Positions 52,118-61,930 of a stretch of 64,000 nt of DNA are shown piece after piece. The notes under the pieces are model-generated. The model was given only the letters and a program-made list of their open reading frames with translations, searched no databases and was not told the DNA's origin. Positions within the stretch are counted from its first letter, which is position 1. Every line of letters starts with the position of its first letter. A program made the translations under genes and the position numbers. Origin of the DNA: CAYPZL01 sp964415045 (GTDB taxonomy: Bacteria; Planctomycetota; Phycisphaerae; Sedimentisphaerales; Anaerobacaceae); assembly GCA_964415045.1 (NCBI GenBank), contig CAYPZL010000003.1, positions 15,892 through 79,891 of the forward strand. The letters are read 5' to 3'.

Positions 52118-52151
52118 CCGGCTCGCCCTTCACGGGCGGGCCGGTCTTTTT
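52118..52151 (+). terminator. Rho-independent terminator at the end of the exopolysaccharide locus
   Basis: CCGGCTCGCCC (52118-52128) pairs with GGGCGGGCCGG (52134-52144) with one G-T wobble and a 5-base loop, followed by TCTTTTT. It separates the locus from the convergent genes. Confidence 0.85.
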
Positions 52152-52211
52152 CTTGCCCGCGCGCGGGAAGGAACGCGCCGCCCGTGCGTTGTTGTTGGAG
52201 CGGGTTACTCC

Positions 52212-55200
52212 TCAATCGAATCCGTAGGTCAGGATGTTGGACTCATTGCCTTCCTGGTTGTCGACGATGAGGTGGATGAGTCGAATGTCTGCGTCGTGCA
52301 ACTGCTCCAGGATTGCGGTCGAAATGCCGGGTTCGAGGCGGGGCTCGAAGAGGAAGTTCTCGATGAGGTTGTGGTGTTCCGGGCGGTATGTCTGGGAGTA
52401 GTAGCCCGTCAGGACAATCGGCTCGTCGGCAAGTCCTTCGATGACGGTCCGGTCCCACCGCCTCAACGGGCCGGTGGCGCCGGCGCCGGCCACCCAGTCA
52501 TCCAGTCCTTCGGGCGGTGCGGCAAAGAAGAAGGAGGTGTTGATCGAGATGCCCCCCGATGCGAACGAGCGTTCCTGCGGGATATCGTCGGGAGAGCCGT
52601 CCGTGCGGGGCCACAAGTACACGCGATTGGTCGTGGTGGTGCGCAGGCCCGAGCCGCCCCAGAGATCCTGATACCAGGATTTGACGGGACGCTCGTAATC
52701 CACGTCCAGAGTCAGACATCGGAAGGGGACGTTGAAACCGGGCGTGCCGAGATCGGCCAGCGTCAGAATCGGATTGGCTCCCGGCGAGACCGCCGTGGGT
52801 ATTCCCGTCGTTTGCAGGCGATAGCGGCGCGGATTGACCATGTCGGGGAATTGCCAGTTGTCAACGACGCTGTCGTCAGCGAAGCTGTGCCGAGCGGACG
52901 GCAGCAGGGAGATCTCCCGGGTGGTGTTGCAGATGCGGTCCTCGTCCAGGTACTCTATCGAGACCCGGCCGTAGAGGCGCTCGCTGAGGCTGTTGCTGTC
53001 CAGGGCCATATTGTACGTCTCCAGCGTCCAGCGAGATTTGAGCCGGTGGTCCGCAAAGACGTCGGTCTCGCCGAAGATCTCGAACTCTCCGGTGAACACT
53101 TCAAATTCCATGGGCGTCTTGATGAGGAACGGTGTGATCCGGGCCGTCTCATCCGGGACGGGGACCTGGCGAACCTGCTTGACGACAAGGCCGCCTTCCG
53201 GACGCACCCGGCCTCCCGGGGCGACCTTCTTGTACTCCAGGTCGAGGATGTATTCTGTCTTGCCCGTGACCCTGCTGAACTCGTCGCTGACAAGAAGCAG
53301 CAAATCGACGAGGTCGGTGTAATCGTCGGGCCACTGCATCACGGTGCCACCCAGCGGGATAAGGCTGGAGGATCGCTGCAGTTTCGGCGGCACGATGCTG
53401 CCCGAGGGAAGGATGGTGACGGTGACTTCCTCGGGCGTCGATGCGTCCTCCGGATTCGTCACGGAGACGGCGCCCTGCTGGGTGACGAAGGAGATGACTG
53501 TGTTTTCGTCGGCTCCCTTTCTCTCAAAGGTCGCCACGCCGTTGGCCAGCTCGATCTCGTCGGGGAACGAATGGTGCACGAGTATGGCCATGCCCACTTC
53601 GGTTTCGTTGACGTCGTGTCGCAGTCTTTCGAGGTAGGCGTTGTTGTTGTAGAAGCTGGCCAGGACCCTCCGGATGGCGCGAAAGACGTCGCGTTCACCT
53701 TCTTCGTTGGGATCGCAGACACAGGGGCCGGTGTCATCGTCGTCCAGGTCGTCGGCCAGACATCCGCTGAAGCTGTCGTACAGGCCTGCCCCGATGAAGT
53801 CCGCACTGTCCTCGACGTTCGTGGAACTGCGGAAGCGCAGGTTGGCGTTGGGGTCAAAGCCGTAGGCCGGATCGGTGAGCACGGCAATCACCGCATCGCG
53901 AAGCTCGGCGCCGAAGGAGCTGATGGCCGGATGGGTGAACAAATTGCGAATGGCGGCCAGATCGCTGGAGAGTCTCTGCATGTCGTCCGGCGGATAGGAA
54001 TCATACCGCGACAGACGCTGGGCAATCTCCTGCCGCAACGTGGCGTTGCTCGTTGCCGGGGGGATCTGCCATTTGGTGGGTTCGTTCACGTCGTCGGTCA
54101 GGTACAGACCATTGAGGGAGATGGTTTCATCGGACGCGTTGTACAGCTCGATCCAATCGGGATACTGCCCGGGTTCGTGCGGGTCCTCGATCGTTGCCTC
54201 GTTGTCGGCCATGAACTCATTGATGACGAGGCCGACGCCTTCGACCGCCTCGGCGTCGGCGTTCGGTCCGCCCGGCGTCGTCGTGGTGAAAGGCCGCCAT
54301 GTCGGACCGCCGTCGACGGCTCGACCGAACGACACATCCTCCGCCTGGGGGCCGAAATGAACCGAGTCTATGAGCGTGCTCCCGTCGCGGTCGAACAGGG
54401 CGATCGACTCGCCGCCTCGGGACAATCTGAAGCCAACATGTGTCGGCCCTTGCTCTTCGTCATCGTCGGACCAGAACAGCATGTGTTCCCCGGGTCCCAG
54501 CTCCAGCGGTACGGTCGCTGTCAGCGGTTGATCGAGAAACGCGTTCCACACGTCGAAGGTCAGGGCCGCAGCGATGGGAGAGCTCTCGGGTATGGCTTCC
54601 CGCAGGATGCCGAAATTGGACGCCTTACCTCCGACAAACTGTATGTCGGGAGGGGCCAGCCCGATGGTCGATACCCCGTAGGCTCCGTACGGTGCCATCG
54701 GCGCGATGGCGAGAGGCGTCGGCTCTTTGAGCTGGAGGATGTCAGCCACGATCGCGTCGTCGAGAAGATCCTCGGTGTCGATCAGTCTTGTGTCACAATC
54801 GCTGTACTGATCGTTGTATGCGCTGAAGATGACTCGATGTCCCACCAGTTGTTGCGCGCGTTCGGCGTCGTCGCTGAGGGCCAGGTGGACAAAGGGCACG
54901 GCATAGGTGCGCGCGAGAATGGCCACGTGGGAGTTCGGCGTCGAGGGCGCCAGCGAGACGATTCCGGAGACAAAGGGCAGCTCGGCGGGGATGCCGTCCG
55001 TGAGCAGGATGTCGTCCGGTTCCAGGAGGCCCCCACGGTAGGCATCGTCAATGCCGTCGGCCGGGAAGAACTTCAATTCGCCCAGGGCCCAGCCCTCGGA
55101 GTAGCAGGTGTTGCCCTTCAGCCAACGGGCCGTCGAGGCCAGCGGGATGCCCTGGGATTCGAACCAGTCTCGATCGGCTTCGGCTGCCGCCTGCTGTTCG

Positions 55201-55724
55201 TAGGTGGGGAAGTAGAAGGCTTGCACGTCCGCAGAAGCGTCGATGCCGGCCTTGACGAGATTGAACATATCGCGGACCTGCTCGCGGTCATACGGATCCT
55301 GACGTACGAACTGGATTCCGTACTCGTTGAAACGGGCTTCCGGGGGCCAGCCGTCTGCCGGTGGGAGAATGACCGTGCCCAGGATGGCCTGTTGGCCTTC
55401 GGAAAACAGGGTAACGGCATTGAACTGCGCCGTTGTCATGCCAATGAACGGGTCGAGGTGTTCGGTGGCGAAGGCGTAGTGAAACACGTATTGCCGGCTG
55501 TTCTGGAAGTAGACAATGTTCGGATCGTAGGGCTCCGACAGGATCGTGAATTTTATCCACTTGATGCTATCGGGGGAAATCCCGCGGGCGCAGAACGAGT
55601 CATACGGGAAAACGATCTGGTTCTTCCAATAAGGCGATGGAGTGATCGTCTGACTTCTTGCCGTCGCAGCGTGGATTCCCACGAGCAGCAGCACGTGTAT
55701 CGATACCGGTAGTGTTTTCTGCAC
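52212..55724 (-). CDS. Exported PEP-synthase/PPDK-like protein with inserted permuted lamin-tail domain
   Basis: The 1170-residue product has a signal peptide (VLLLVGIHAATARSQ). A phosphohistidine-type swivelling domain comes first (about 235-300, SLAPSTPNSHVAILAR with His266). The ATP-grasp/pyruvate-binding part starts at about 362 (FVGGKASNFGILREAIPES), breaks near 400, and resumes at about 558 (LRQEIAQRLSRYDSYPPDDM), with NLRFRSSTNVEDSADFIGAG (629-648) and a final strand before VVKQVRQVPVP. Between the two parts lies a lamin-tail domain in swapped order: C-terminal half (402-490, MLFWSDDDEEQGPTHVGFRL), then N-terminal half (498-556, INEFMADNEATIEDP, DWIELYNASDETISLNGLYL). Enzymatic activity outside the cytoplasm is doubtful; it may be a structural or binding protein. 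Confidence 0.85.
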   Translation of the reverse strand: MQKTLPVSIHVLLLVGIHAATARSQTITPSPYWKNQIVFPYDSFCARGISPDSIKWIKFTILSEPYDPNIVYFQNSRQYVFHYAFATEHLDPFIGMTTAQFNAVTLFSEGQQAILGTVILPPADGWPPEARFNEYGIQFVRQDPYDREQVRDMFNLVKAGIDASADVQAFYFPTYEQQAAAEADRDWFESQGIPLASTARWLKGNTCYSEGWALGELKFFPADGIDDAYRGGLLEPDDILLTDGIPAELPFVSGIVSLAPSTPNSHVAILARTYAVPFVHLALSDDAERAQQLVGHRVIFSAYNDQYSDCDTRLIDTEDLLDDAIVADILQLKEPTPLAIAPMAPYGAYGVSTIGLAPPDIQFVGGKASNFGILREAIPESSPIAAALTFDVWNAFLDQPLTATVPLELGPGEHMLFWSDDDEEQGPTHVGFRLSRGGESIALFDRDGSTLIDSVHFGPQAEDVSFGRAVDGGPTWRPFTTTTPGGPNADAEAVEGVGLVINEFMADNEATIEDPHEPGQYPDWIELYNASDETISLNGLYLTDDVNEPTKWQIPPATSNATLRQEIAQRLSRYDSYPPDDMQRLSSDLAAIRNLFTHPAISSFGAELRDAVIAVLTDPAYGFDPNANLRFRSSTNVEDSADFIGAGLYDSFSGCLADDLDDDDTGPCVCDPNEEGERDVFRAIRRVLASFYNNNAYLERLRHDVNETEVGMAILVHHSFPDEIELANGVATFERKGADENTVISFVTQQGAVSVTNPEDASTPEEVTVTILPSGSIVPPKLQRSSSLIPLGGTVMQWPDDYTDLVDLLLLVSDEFSRVTGKTEYILDLEYKKVAPGGRVRPEGGLVVKQVRQVPVPDETARITPFLIKTPMEFEVFTGEFEIFGETDVFADHRLKSRWTLETYNMALDSNSLSERLYGRVSIEYLDEDRICNTTREISLLPSARHSFADDSVVDNWQFPDMVNPRRYRLQTTGIPTAVSPGANPILTLADLGTPGFNVPFRCLTLDVDYERPVKSWYQDLWGGSGLRTTTTNRVYLWPRTDGSPDDIPQERSFASGGISINTSFFFAAPPEGLDDWVAGAGATGPLRRWDRTVIEGLADEPIVLTGYYSQTYRPEHHNLIENFLFEPRLEPGISTAILEQLHDADIRLIHLIVDNQEGNESNILTYGFD

Positions 55725-55742
55725 GACCTGTTCTCTCCTCTA

Positions 55743-57854
55743 TTACTGTCCGGAACCGGACTCTACGAAGTTTGCCCTGACGGTATGATTTCGGTCCATG
55801 GTAATGTAGGACGGATTGGCTGAGGTCGCATATGTCCCGGACCAGCCTGCAAACACGAAGCCGGGCTCGGCCTGCGCCTCCAGCCGGACGATCTCTCCGT
55901 CCTCGTAGATATATGTTCCCTCCCCGGGTTGAATCACGGAGCCTCCGCTGGTAGAGGAAAGTGAGAGTTGGCGCGGCACGAGGAGATCGTGCTTCACGTC
56001 GATCCCCGGGTTGTTGGCCACAATCTGGGGGATGTGGACGTCAAACGCCTCCTGGTCCAGAGGGTTGTTTCGCAGGTCGAGGACCTTCAGTGAGGTTAAG
56101 GTTGTTAAAGGGGAGATGTCGGTGATCTGGTTGGCGAGAAGATCGAGAGCGCGCAAGTGCGTTAGCTCGGAAAGAACCCCCACGTCGCCGATTTGATTTT
56201 CGTACACGATCAACTCTTTCATGCGTTTCAGTCGCGACAGGGGCGAGAGATCGGCCAGTTGGTTCTCGTGCATGTCGAGGTGCTCCAACTGCGTCAACCG
56301 TACGACCGGCGCGAGGCTCCTGATGTAATTGTTATTTAGCACCAGGCTCTGCAGATTGGTCAACCGGAAGAGAGGCGAAATGTCGTCGATTTCGTTGAGA
56401 GCCAGATCCAACGATTGCAGATTCTCCGCGTACTCCAGGCCCGTCAGGTCGGTGATTCCTTCGAAGTGCGCCGACAGAGAGATCAAGCCCAGCATATCCA
56501 TCGGAGTGGGATTCCAGACCCACAACTCGGCCTCCACAAGCTGCTTGAGGCGAGGGTCTGCGAAGGAGACCGGCTGATTCCATCGTATGTTTTCAAGATC
56601 GAATTTGCTGGCCTGGGCGGTGCCGCCGTAGGCGCCCATGTTGATGACGCTGCCGTTGCCGGCCGGCTCATGCTCAGCCTGACTCGCGGGGTCGCCCGTG
56701 TCGATACCGACGCTGGTGGCTTCGTCCTCTACCCAGCGTTGTGTCTGCGGGTTCCATCGCCCTGCCTGCGAGAGCAGATGATAATCGCCGTCCATCCAAA
56801 CGACGCCGGGGACGCCGGGTCGGGCGGCGCCGGCGGGGTTGCTCGGATCGATCCAGTAGCCTCTCCTCGCAAACAGTGGATCTTCGGCGAGATTTCCCGT
56901 CCCCGGCCATCCATCCGTTACGTCGCTGTAGCGAATGGATAGTTCGCTTGTGCTGTCCAGGAGGATCTCACCGGGTGCATTGCCCCAGAGAATGGAGTTT
57001 ACGATTGCCACATTGCTGCGAAAGAGACAGAGGCCACCGCCCAGCCCGCTGCTGCTGTTGTCGGCGATCGTGCAGTTGGCAAAAAGGGCGTCGCTGTCGG
57101 TACAGTACACCGCCGCCGCGTTCAGTCCGGAGGCATGGTTGCCCACAATCAGACAGTTCCTCACAGTGGGGCTGCTCTGCGAACATACAATGGCGCCTCC
57201 TTGCCAGCCGGCACCTCGTGTGAGGACGAAACCCATCAGCAGACAGTTCGGATCCTCACCTCCCGAGAAGGTGACGACCGGCCCTGCGCCGGCGCCGTCG
57301 ATCACCGGATAGGCTGCATTACCAGGCGTCTCCGGATCGATTCCCAGAAGGTGAATGCTCTTGCCTGTGAAGTCGATGTTTTCGTAGTAGGTGCCGGGGC
57401 GGACGATGATCGAAACGCCATCAGCGGCTACGTCAATCGCTTCCTGGATGCCGTCAAAGGGATGTTCCGCGGTTCCATTCTCCTGCGGGTCGCTCACCGT
57501 CGCATCCTCCGGCCTCGGATCGCCGGGCGCGGCGCCATCCACCCGGATGACATCCAGGGTGCTGATGAAATGCGCCCGGATGGTATGGTTCTGGTCCATG
57601 AACAGATACGTGGGGTTTTGCCCTGTGGCGTATGTGCCGGACCATCCCACGAACACAAAACCAGGTTCCGCTTCGGCCTCGAGACGCACGAATCCACCCG
57701 CATCATAGGCGAAGGCTCCTTCGCCCGGGGTCGTTACGCGTCCTCCGGCCGTGGAGGAAATGTGCAGGGGCCACTGACCGTCGTTGGGATCGTCGGCGCG
57801 TACGACGCCTCCAAGCAGCGCTAGTGATATCAACGCAAATGCCACTCTCTTCAT
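55743..57854 (-). CDS. Secreted Bacterial-repeat/beta-helix/LRR protein with shifted module order
   Basis: The 703-residue product has a signal peptide (MKRVAFALISLALLGGVVRA). Modules in order: a Bacterial-repeat (InlB-B-like) unit (about 30-97, GWSGTYATGQNPTY), a right-handed beta-helix (about 110-420, EHPFDGIQEAIDVAADGVSI, NSILWGNAPGEILLDS), leucine-rich repeats of about 22 residues (about 435-625, LQSLVLNNNYIRSLAPVVRL), and a second Bacterial-repeat unit to the end. The three upstream relatives have LRR first and beta-helix last. The junction after GGTAQASKFDLENIRWNQ runs directly into the start of an LRR unit, as if two neighbours had fused. It probably binds ligands at the cell surface. 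Confidence 0.82.
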   Translation of the reverse strand: MKRVAFALISLALLGGVVRADDPNDGQWPLHISSTAGGRVTTPGEGAFAYDAGGFVRLEAEAEPGFVFVGWSGTYATGQNPTYLFMDQNHTIRAHFISTLDVIRVDGAAPGDPRPEDATVSDPQENGTAEHPFDGIQEAIDVAADGVSIIVRPGTYYENIDFTGKSIHLLGIDPETPGNAAYPVIDGAGAGPVVTFSGGEDPNCLLMGFVLTRGAGWQGGAIVCSQSSPTVRNCLIVGNHASGLNAAAVYCTDSDALFANCTIADNSSSGLGGGLCLFRSNVAIVNSILWGNAPGEILLDSTSELSIRYSDVTDGWPGTGNLAEDPLFARRGYWIDPSNPAGAARPGVPGVVWMDGDYHLLSQAGRWNPQTQRWVEDEATSVGIDTGDPASQAEHEPAGNGSVINMGAYGGTAQASKFDLENIRWNQPVSFADPRLKQLVEAELWVWNPTPMDMLGLISLSAHFEGITDLTGLEYAENLQSLDLALNEIDDISPLFRLTNLQSLVLNNNYIRSLAPVVRLTQLEHLDMHENQLADLSPLSRLKRMKELIVYENQIGDVGVLSELTHLRALDLLANQITDISPLTTLTSLKVLDLRNNPLDQEAFDVHIPQIVANNPGIDVKHDLLVPRQLSLSSTSGGSVIQPGEGTYIYEDGEIVRLEAQAEPGFVFAGWSGTYATSANPSYITMDRNHTVRANFVESGSGQ

Positions 57855-57886
57855 ACCCTCTTCCTTTATCTACCGTAGTTGCAACT

Positions 57887-59743
57887 TCAGAAGTTGAAAT
57901 GGGATTTGCCGGTTTCGGCTGTCCCCCCATAGGCTCCTATATTTATAATGCTTCCGTTAGGCGATGGTTCGTCGCCGACGGGATTCTTCGGATCGCCGGC
58001 ATCGATGCAGGGGCTGGTCGCAAGATCCCGGACCCAGATTTGTTTCTCGGCATCCCAGCGACCGGCCTCTGATTGCAGGTGGTAATCGCCGTCGATCCAG
58101 ATCGCCTCGGGATCGTCGGGCTCGACCACCACGTGGGGATTTCTGGCATCGGCCCAGTAGCCTCGTTGGACAAACAGCGGATCGGCATCGATGTTGCCCT
58201 CGCCGGGCCATCCGCCGGCGATGTCGCAGTAGCTGATGAGAGGCTCGCTGCGGCTGTCCAGGAGGATCTGCCCGGCGGTATTGCCCCAGAGGATCGAGTT
58301 CACGAACGTCACGTTGCTTCCAATCAGGCAGACGCCGGCCCCCAGCGGGCGGCTGTCATTGTCGGCGATGGTGCAGTTGGCAAAGACGGCGTTGCTGTGG
58401 AAACAGTAGAGCGTGGCGGCGTTGAGACCGGTGGCCCGATTGCCCACAATCAGACAATTCATGACCGTTGGGCTGCTGCCGTGGCAGTAGATCGCCCCGG
58501 CCGGCGTGCCATAGCCACCGGTGATGACGAACCCCCTCAAAACACAGTTGGGATCTTCGCCGCCGGCGAAGGTGACGACCGGTCCGACGCCGGCCCCGTC
58601 GAGGACCGGAAAAGAGACTTCGTCGGGATCGCCGATGTCGATTCCGAGTAGTTGGATAGGTTTGCCCAGAAAGTCGATGTTCTCAAAATAGGTTCCGGGG
58701 CGGACGATAATCGACGCGCCGTCCGCGACCGCCTCAATGGCTTCCTGAATACTATCGAACGGATGCTCCGACGTTCCGTTCTCCTGCGGATCGCTGATAT
58801 CGGCGTCTCCCGGGCCCGGATCGTTGGCAGGATCATCGTCAACATAACGGACAGATTCCGCTGTGCCCACGAAATCTGCGCGAATACGATGATCCTGATC
58901 TGCCGTGATATATAACGGGTTGTCCGTGCTCCAGACACTCCCCGACCAGCGCACAAACACGAAACCGGGCTCTGCCCGGGCCTCCAGCGAAAGAACCTCT
59001 CCGTCTTCATATGCGAAAAGACCCTCACCCGGATCAATAACGGTGCCTCCACTGCTCGATGAAATCAAAACCTGGCGCCGGACGCGCGGGTCGTGCTTGA
59101 CGGTGATGCCGGGATTGTTTGTGCGAATCTGTGGGATATGGATGTCATACGCGTCCTGATTCAGCGGATTCTGTCGGAGATCGAGGATCTTGAGGGACGT
59201 CAGGACCGTCAAGGGCGAGATGTCGCTGATCTGGTTGCCGAGAAGGTCGAGCTGTCGCAGTGCCGTCAGATTGGACAGAGCGGTGATACTGCTTATCTGG
59301 TTATTGTGAAGGACCATTTCCTCCAGACGGTTCAGGCCGGACACCGGCGAGAGATCTGCGATCAGATTGTCATGGATGTCCAGGTGTCGCAAATTGGACA
59401 ACCCTGACAAGGGGGAAAGGTCGCTGATACTATTGTTGTTCAAAACCACGGTCTGCAGGTTGCTCAAACCCGCCAGTGGCGAGACGGTGTTGATCCCGTT
59501 TACGGCGAGGTCCAGTGTCTGGAGGTTTGAGGCGTACTCCAGGCCCCCGAGATCCGTGATTGCGTGCTGGACCGCGGAAAGTGAGGTCAGCCCCAGCATG
59601 TCAGTGGGAGTGGGCTCTGAAACCCACAACTCGGCTTCCACTGCGGCCTTCAGTCTGAGATCGGCAAACACTACCGGTTCCTCAGCGTACGCCGGACTGC
59701 AAAGAACTGCCAGTATTGTCAAGGCAAGTAGCGCTTCTTTCAT
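57887..59743 (-). CDS. Secreted LRR/Bacterial-repeat/beta-helix protein
   Basis: The 618-residue product has a signal peptide (LLALTILAVLCSPAYAEE) and, in order, LRRs (about 35-215, LQTVVLNNNSISDLSPLSGL), a Bacterial-repeat unit (about 225-295, FVRWSGSVWSTDNPLYITAD), and a beta-helix (about 300-618) starting RYVDDDPANDPGPGDADISD. The beta-helix coding region is nearly identical to that of the next gene in the array. Comparable proteins are secreted by planctomycetes in large numbers; their ligands are unknown. AAGAAGA precedes the ATG. It belongs to the leftward array 63817-55743. Confidence 0.85.
   Translation of the reverse strand: MKEALLALTILAVLCSPAYAEEPVVFADLRLKAAVEAELWVSEPTPTDMLGLTSLSAVQHAITDLGGLEYASNLQTLDLAVNGINTVSPLAGLSNLQTVVLNNNSISDLSPLSGLSNLRHLDIHDNLIADLSPVSGLNRLEEMVLHNNQISSITALSNLTALRQLDLLGNQISDISPLTVLTSLKILDLRQNPLNQDAYDIHIPQIRTNNPGITVKHDPRVRRQVLISSSSGGTVIDPGEGLFAYEDGEVLSLEARAEPGFVFVRWSGSVWSTDNPLYITADQDHRIRADFVGTAESVRYVDDDPANDPGPGDADISDPQENGTSEHPFDSIQEAIEAVADGASIIVRPGTYFENIDFLGKPIQLLGIDIGDPDEVSFPVLDGAGVGPVVTFAGGEDPNCVLRGFVITGGYGTPAGAIYCHGSSPTVMNCLIVGNRATGLNAATLYCFHSNAVFANCTIADNDSRPLGAGVCLIGSNVTFVNSILWGNTAGQILLDSRSEPLISYCDIAGGWPGEGNIDADPLFVQRGYWADARNPHVVVEPDDPEAIWIDGDYHLQSEAGRWDAEKQIWVRDLATSPCIDAGDPKNPVGDEPSPNGSIINIGAYGGTAETGKSHFNF
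57960..58800. repeat. Near-identical beta-helix coding segment, copy 1
   Basis: This segment aligns without gaps to 59848-60688 at a constant offset of 1888 bases. Bases 58151-58549 are identical in both copies (399 bases); the left flank differs at 3-4 positions per 60. The LRR and Bacterial-repeat coding parts of the two genes are much more diverged. Confidence 0.9.
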
Positions 59744-59774
59744 TCTTCTTCTTTAATCTACGATTACCGTGCCG

Positions 59775-61898
59775 CTATAGGCCCGATTCGGATTTGCTGG
59801 CTTGGGCGGTGCCGCCATAAACGCCCAGGTTGATAATACGTGCGTTGGGCGATGGTTCGTCGCCGACGGGACTTTTCGGATCGCCGGCGTCGATGCAGGG
59901 GCTGGTCGCAAGATCCCGGACCCAGATTTGCTTTTCTCCATCCCAGCGACCGGCCTCTGATTGCAGGTGGTAATCGCCGGCGATCCAGATCGCCTCGGGA
60001 TCGTCGGGTTCGACCACCACGTCGGGATTTCTGGAACTGGCCCAGTAGCCTCGTTGGACAAACAGCGGATCGGCATCGATGTTGCCCTCGCCGGGCCATC
60101 CGCCGGCGATGTCGCAGTAGCTGATGAGAGGCTCGCTGCGGCTGTCCAGGAGGATCTGCCCGGCGGTATTGCCCCAGAGGATCGAGTTCACGAACGTCAC
60201 GTTGCTTCCAATCAGGCAGACGCCGGCCCCCAGCGGGCGGCTGTCATTGTCGGCGATGGTGCAGTTGGCAAAGACGGCGTTGCTGTGGAAACAGTAGAGC
60301 GTGGCGGCGTTGAGACCGGTGGCCCGATTGCCCACAATCAGACAATTCATGACCGTTGGGCTGCTGCCGTGGCAGTAGATCGCCCCGGCCGGCGTGCCAT
60401 AGCCACCGGTGATGACGAACCCCCTCAAAACACAGTTTGGATCTTCGCCGCCGGCGAAGGTAACGACCGGTCCGGCCCCGGCCCCGTCGAGGACCGGAAA
60501 AGAGACTTCGTCGGGATCGCCGGTGTCGATTCCGAGTAGTTGGATAGGTTTGCCCAGGAAGTCGATGTTCTCAAAATAGGTTCCGGGGCGGACGATAATC
60601 GACGCGCCGTCTGCAACCGTCTCAATTGCCTCCTGAATACTATCGAACGGATGCTCCGACGTTCCATTCTCCTGCGGATCGCTCAGATCTGCGTCCCCTG
60701 GCCCGGGATCGGCGTGGGCGTCGTCATCGACGTAGATCATCGCCTGCACGCGCTGGAAGTTCGCCTGCATCTGGTGATCGCGCGTCATGGTGATGGTCAC
60801 GGGGTTCTGTGAGGTTGAATACGTGCCGGACCAGTCACTGAATACAAACTGCGGGTCCGCTCTGGCTTCCAGCACAACAACTGCGCCGGAATCGTATGTG
60901 AACGTTCCTTCGCCGGGGGTAATCACTGACCCTCCGCCGGTCGATGAGACGTACAAGCGGCGAACAGAAGAAGCGGTGTCGTCGTGGGCCAACCACAAGC
61001 CCGGGTTGTTTGCTGTGATCAGCGGAAGGTAGACATCGTACGCTTCCTGGTTCAGCGGATTGTCTCGAAGATCGAGATGATCCAGGGACGTGAGTCCCGC
61101 CAGGGCGGAAATGTCGTAGATTTGGTTCTCGCTGAGGACCAGGAAACTCAGGTTGCCCAGTCCCGCCAGCGGCGAGATATCGCTGACCTGATTCTGGCTC
61201 AGGTGAAGGGTGCGCAGGGTGGTTGCCCCGGCCAGCGGTGAGATATCGCTGATACGATTGCCCTGCAGATCCAGAACCCGCATACCACTCGGCCCGGTCA
61301 GCGGTGAGATATCTCCGATCTGATTGTCGCGCAGCACCAGCGTATGCAAATCGTCCAGGCCGGACAAAGGTGACAGATTACTGATCTGGTTGCCTTCAAG
61401 ATTGAGGTATAGCAGGTTGGTCAATCCGGCCAGCGGTGAGATGTCGCTGATCTGATTGAAGCTGGCATACAGGAACTGCAAACCGGTCAGGCCGGCCACC
61501 GGAGACAAATCCGTAACGTTGTTTCCGCGAATGACCAGTTCCGACAGATATGTCAGCCCCGACACGACCGAGATGTCGCTGACGTGGTTATCGTGAAAAT
61601 CCAGGACGGTAAGATTGTGCAGTGCCGCTACGACGGAGATATCGCTGATCTCGTTGTTGTTGATACGGAGTATCTGCAGGTTGGTCGCATAGCCGAGACC
61701 GGTCAGATCGCTGATTCCTTCCCACCTCGCGTTGAGTGTGGTCAGTCCCAGCATGTCGGTGGGCGTGGGGTCCGAGATCCACAACTCGTTCTCCACCGCA
61801 GCCTTCAGCCTGGGGTCACCGAACTCCACGGGATCCTCAGCCCCTGCCACACTGGACAGGAGCACAGACAGTGTTAAAGCGAGTAGCACTTTTGTCAT
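59775..61898 (-). CDS. Secreted LRR/Bacterial-repeat/beta-helix protein, longest LRR block
   Basis: The ATG at 61898 (AGGAAG about 6 bases upstream) gives 707 residues; the open frame can be extended by six codons to a TTG. A signal peptide (VLLALTLSVLLSSVAGAE) precedes a long LRR block (about 30-300, with repeats such as LLYLNLEGNQISNLSPLSGL), a Bacterial-repeat unit (about 315-385, DWSGTYSTSQNPVTITMTRD), and a beta-helix starting IYVDDDAHADPGPGDADLSD. The beta-helix coding DNA shares 399 identical bases with the adjacent gene. Its LRR block is about 100 residues longer than that of the neighbour, showing expansion by repeat duplication. Confidence 0.85.
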   Translation of the reverse strand: MTKVLLALTLSVLLSSVAGAEDPVEFGDPRLKAAVENELWISDPTPTDMLGLTTLNARWEGISDLTGLGYATNLQILRINNNEISDISVVAALHNLTVLDFHDNHVSDISVVSGLTYLSELVIRGNNVTDLSPVAGLTGLQFLYASFNQISDISPLAGLTNLLYLNLEGNQISNLSPLSGLDDLHTLVLRDNQIGDISPLTGPSGMRVLDLQGNRISDISPLAGATTLRTLHLSQNQVSDISPLAGLGNLSFLVLSENQIYDISALAGLTSLDHLDLRDNPLNQEAYDVYLPLITANNPGLWLAHDDTASSVRRLYVSSTGGGSVITPGEGTFTYDSGAVVVLEARADPQFVFSDWSGTYSTSQNPVTITMTRDHQMQANFQRVQAMIYVDDDAHADPGPGDADLSDPQENGTSEHPFDSIQEAIETVADGASIIVRPGTYFENIDFLGKPIQLLGIDTGDPDEVSFPVLDGAGAGPVVTFAGGEDPNCVLRGFVITGGYGTPAGAIYCHGSSPTVMNCLIVGNRATGLNAATLYCFHSNAVFANCTIADNDSRPLGAGVCLIGSNVTFVNSILWGNTAGQILLDSRSEPLISYCDIAGGWPGEGNIDADPLFVQRGYWASSRNPDVVVEPDDPEAIWIAGDYHLQSEAGRWDGEKQIWVRDLATSPCIDAGDPKSPVGDEPSPNARIINLGVYGGTAQASKSESGL
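59848..60688. repeat. Near-identical beta-helix coding segment, copy 2
   Basis: Partner of 57960-58800; the exactly identical part is 60039-60437. Identity drops outside the beta-helix region on both sides. Confidence 0.9.
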
Positions 61899-61930
61899 GT
61901 CTTCTTCCTTTGCCAACTATAGCGGTGACC

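Noticed and set aside
52272..55712. An open reading frame of 1146 codons on the plus strand opposite the PEP-synthase-like gene
   Set aside because: The minus-strand gene has a signal peptide and clear domains, while the plus-strand translation has no recognisable domain and reads like a codon-bias shadow in GC-rich DNA.
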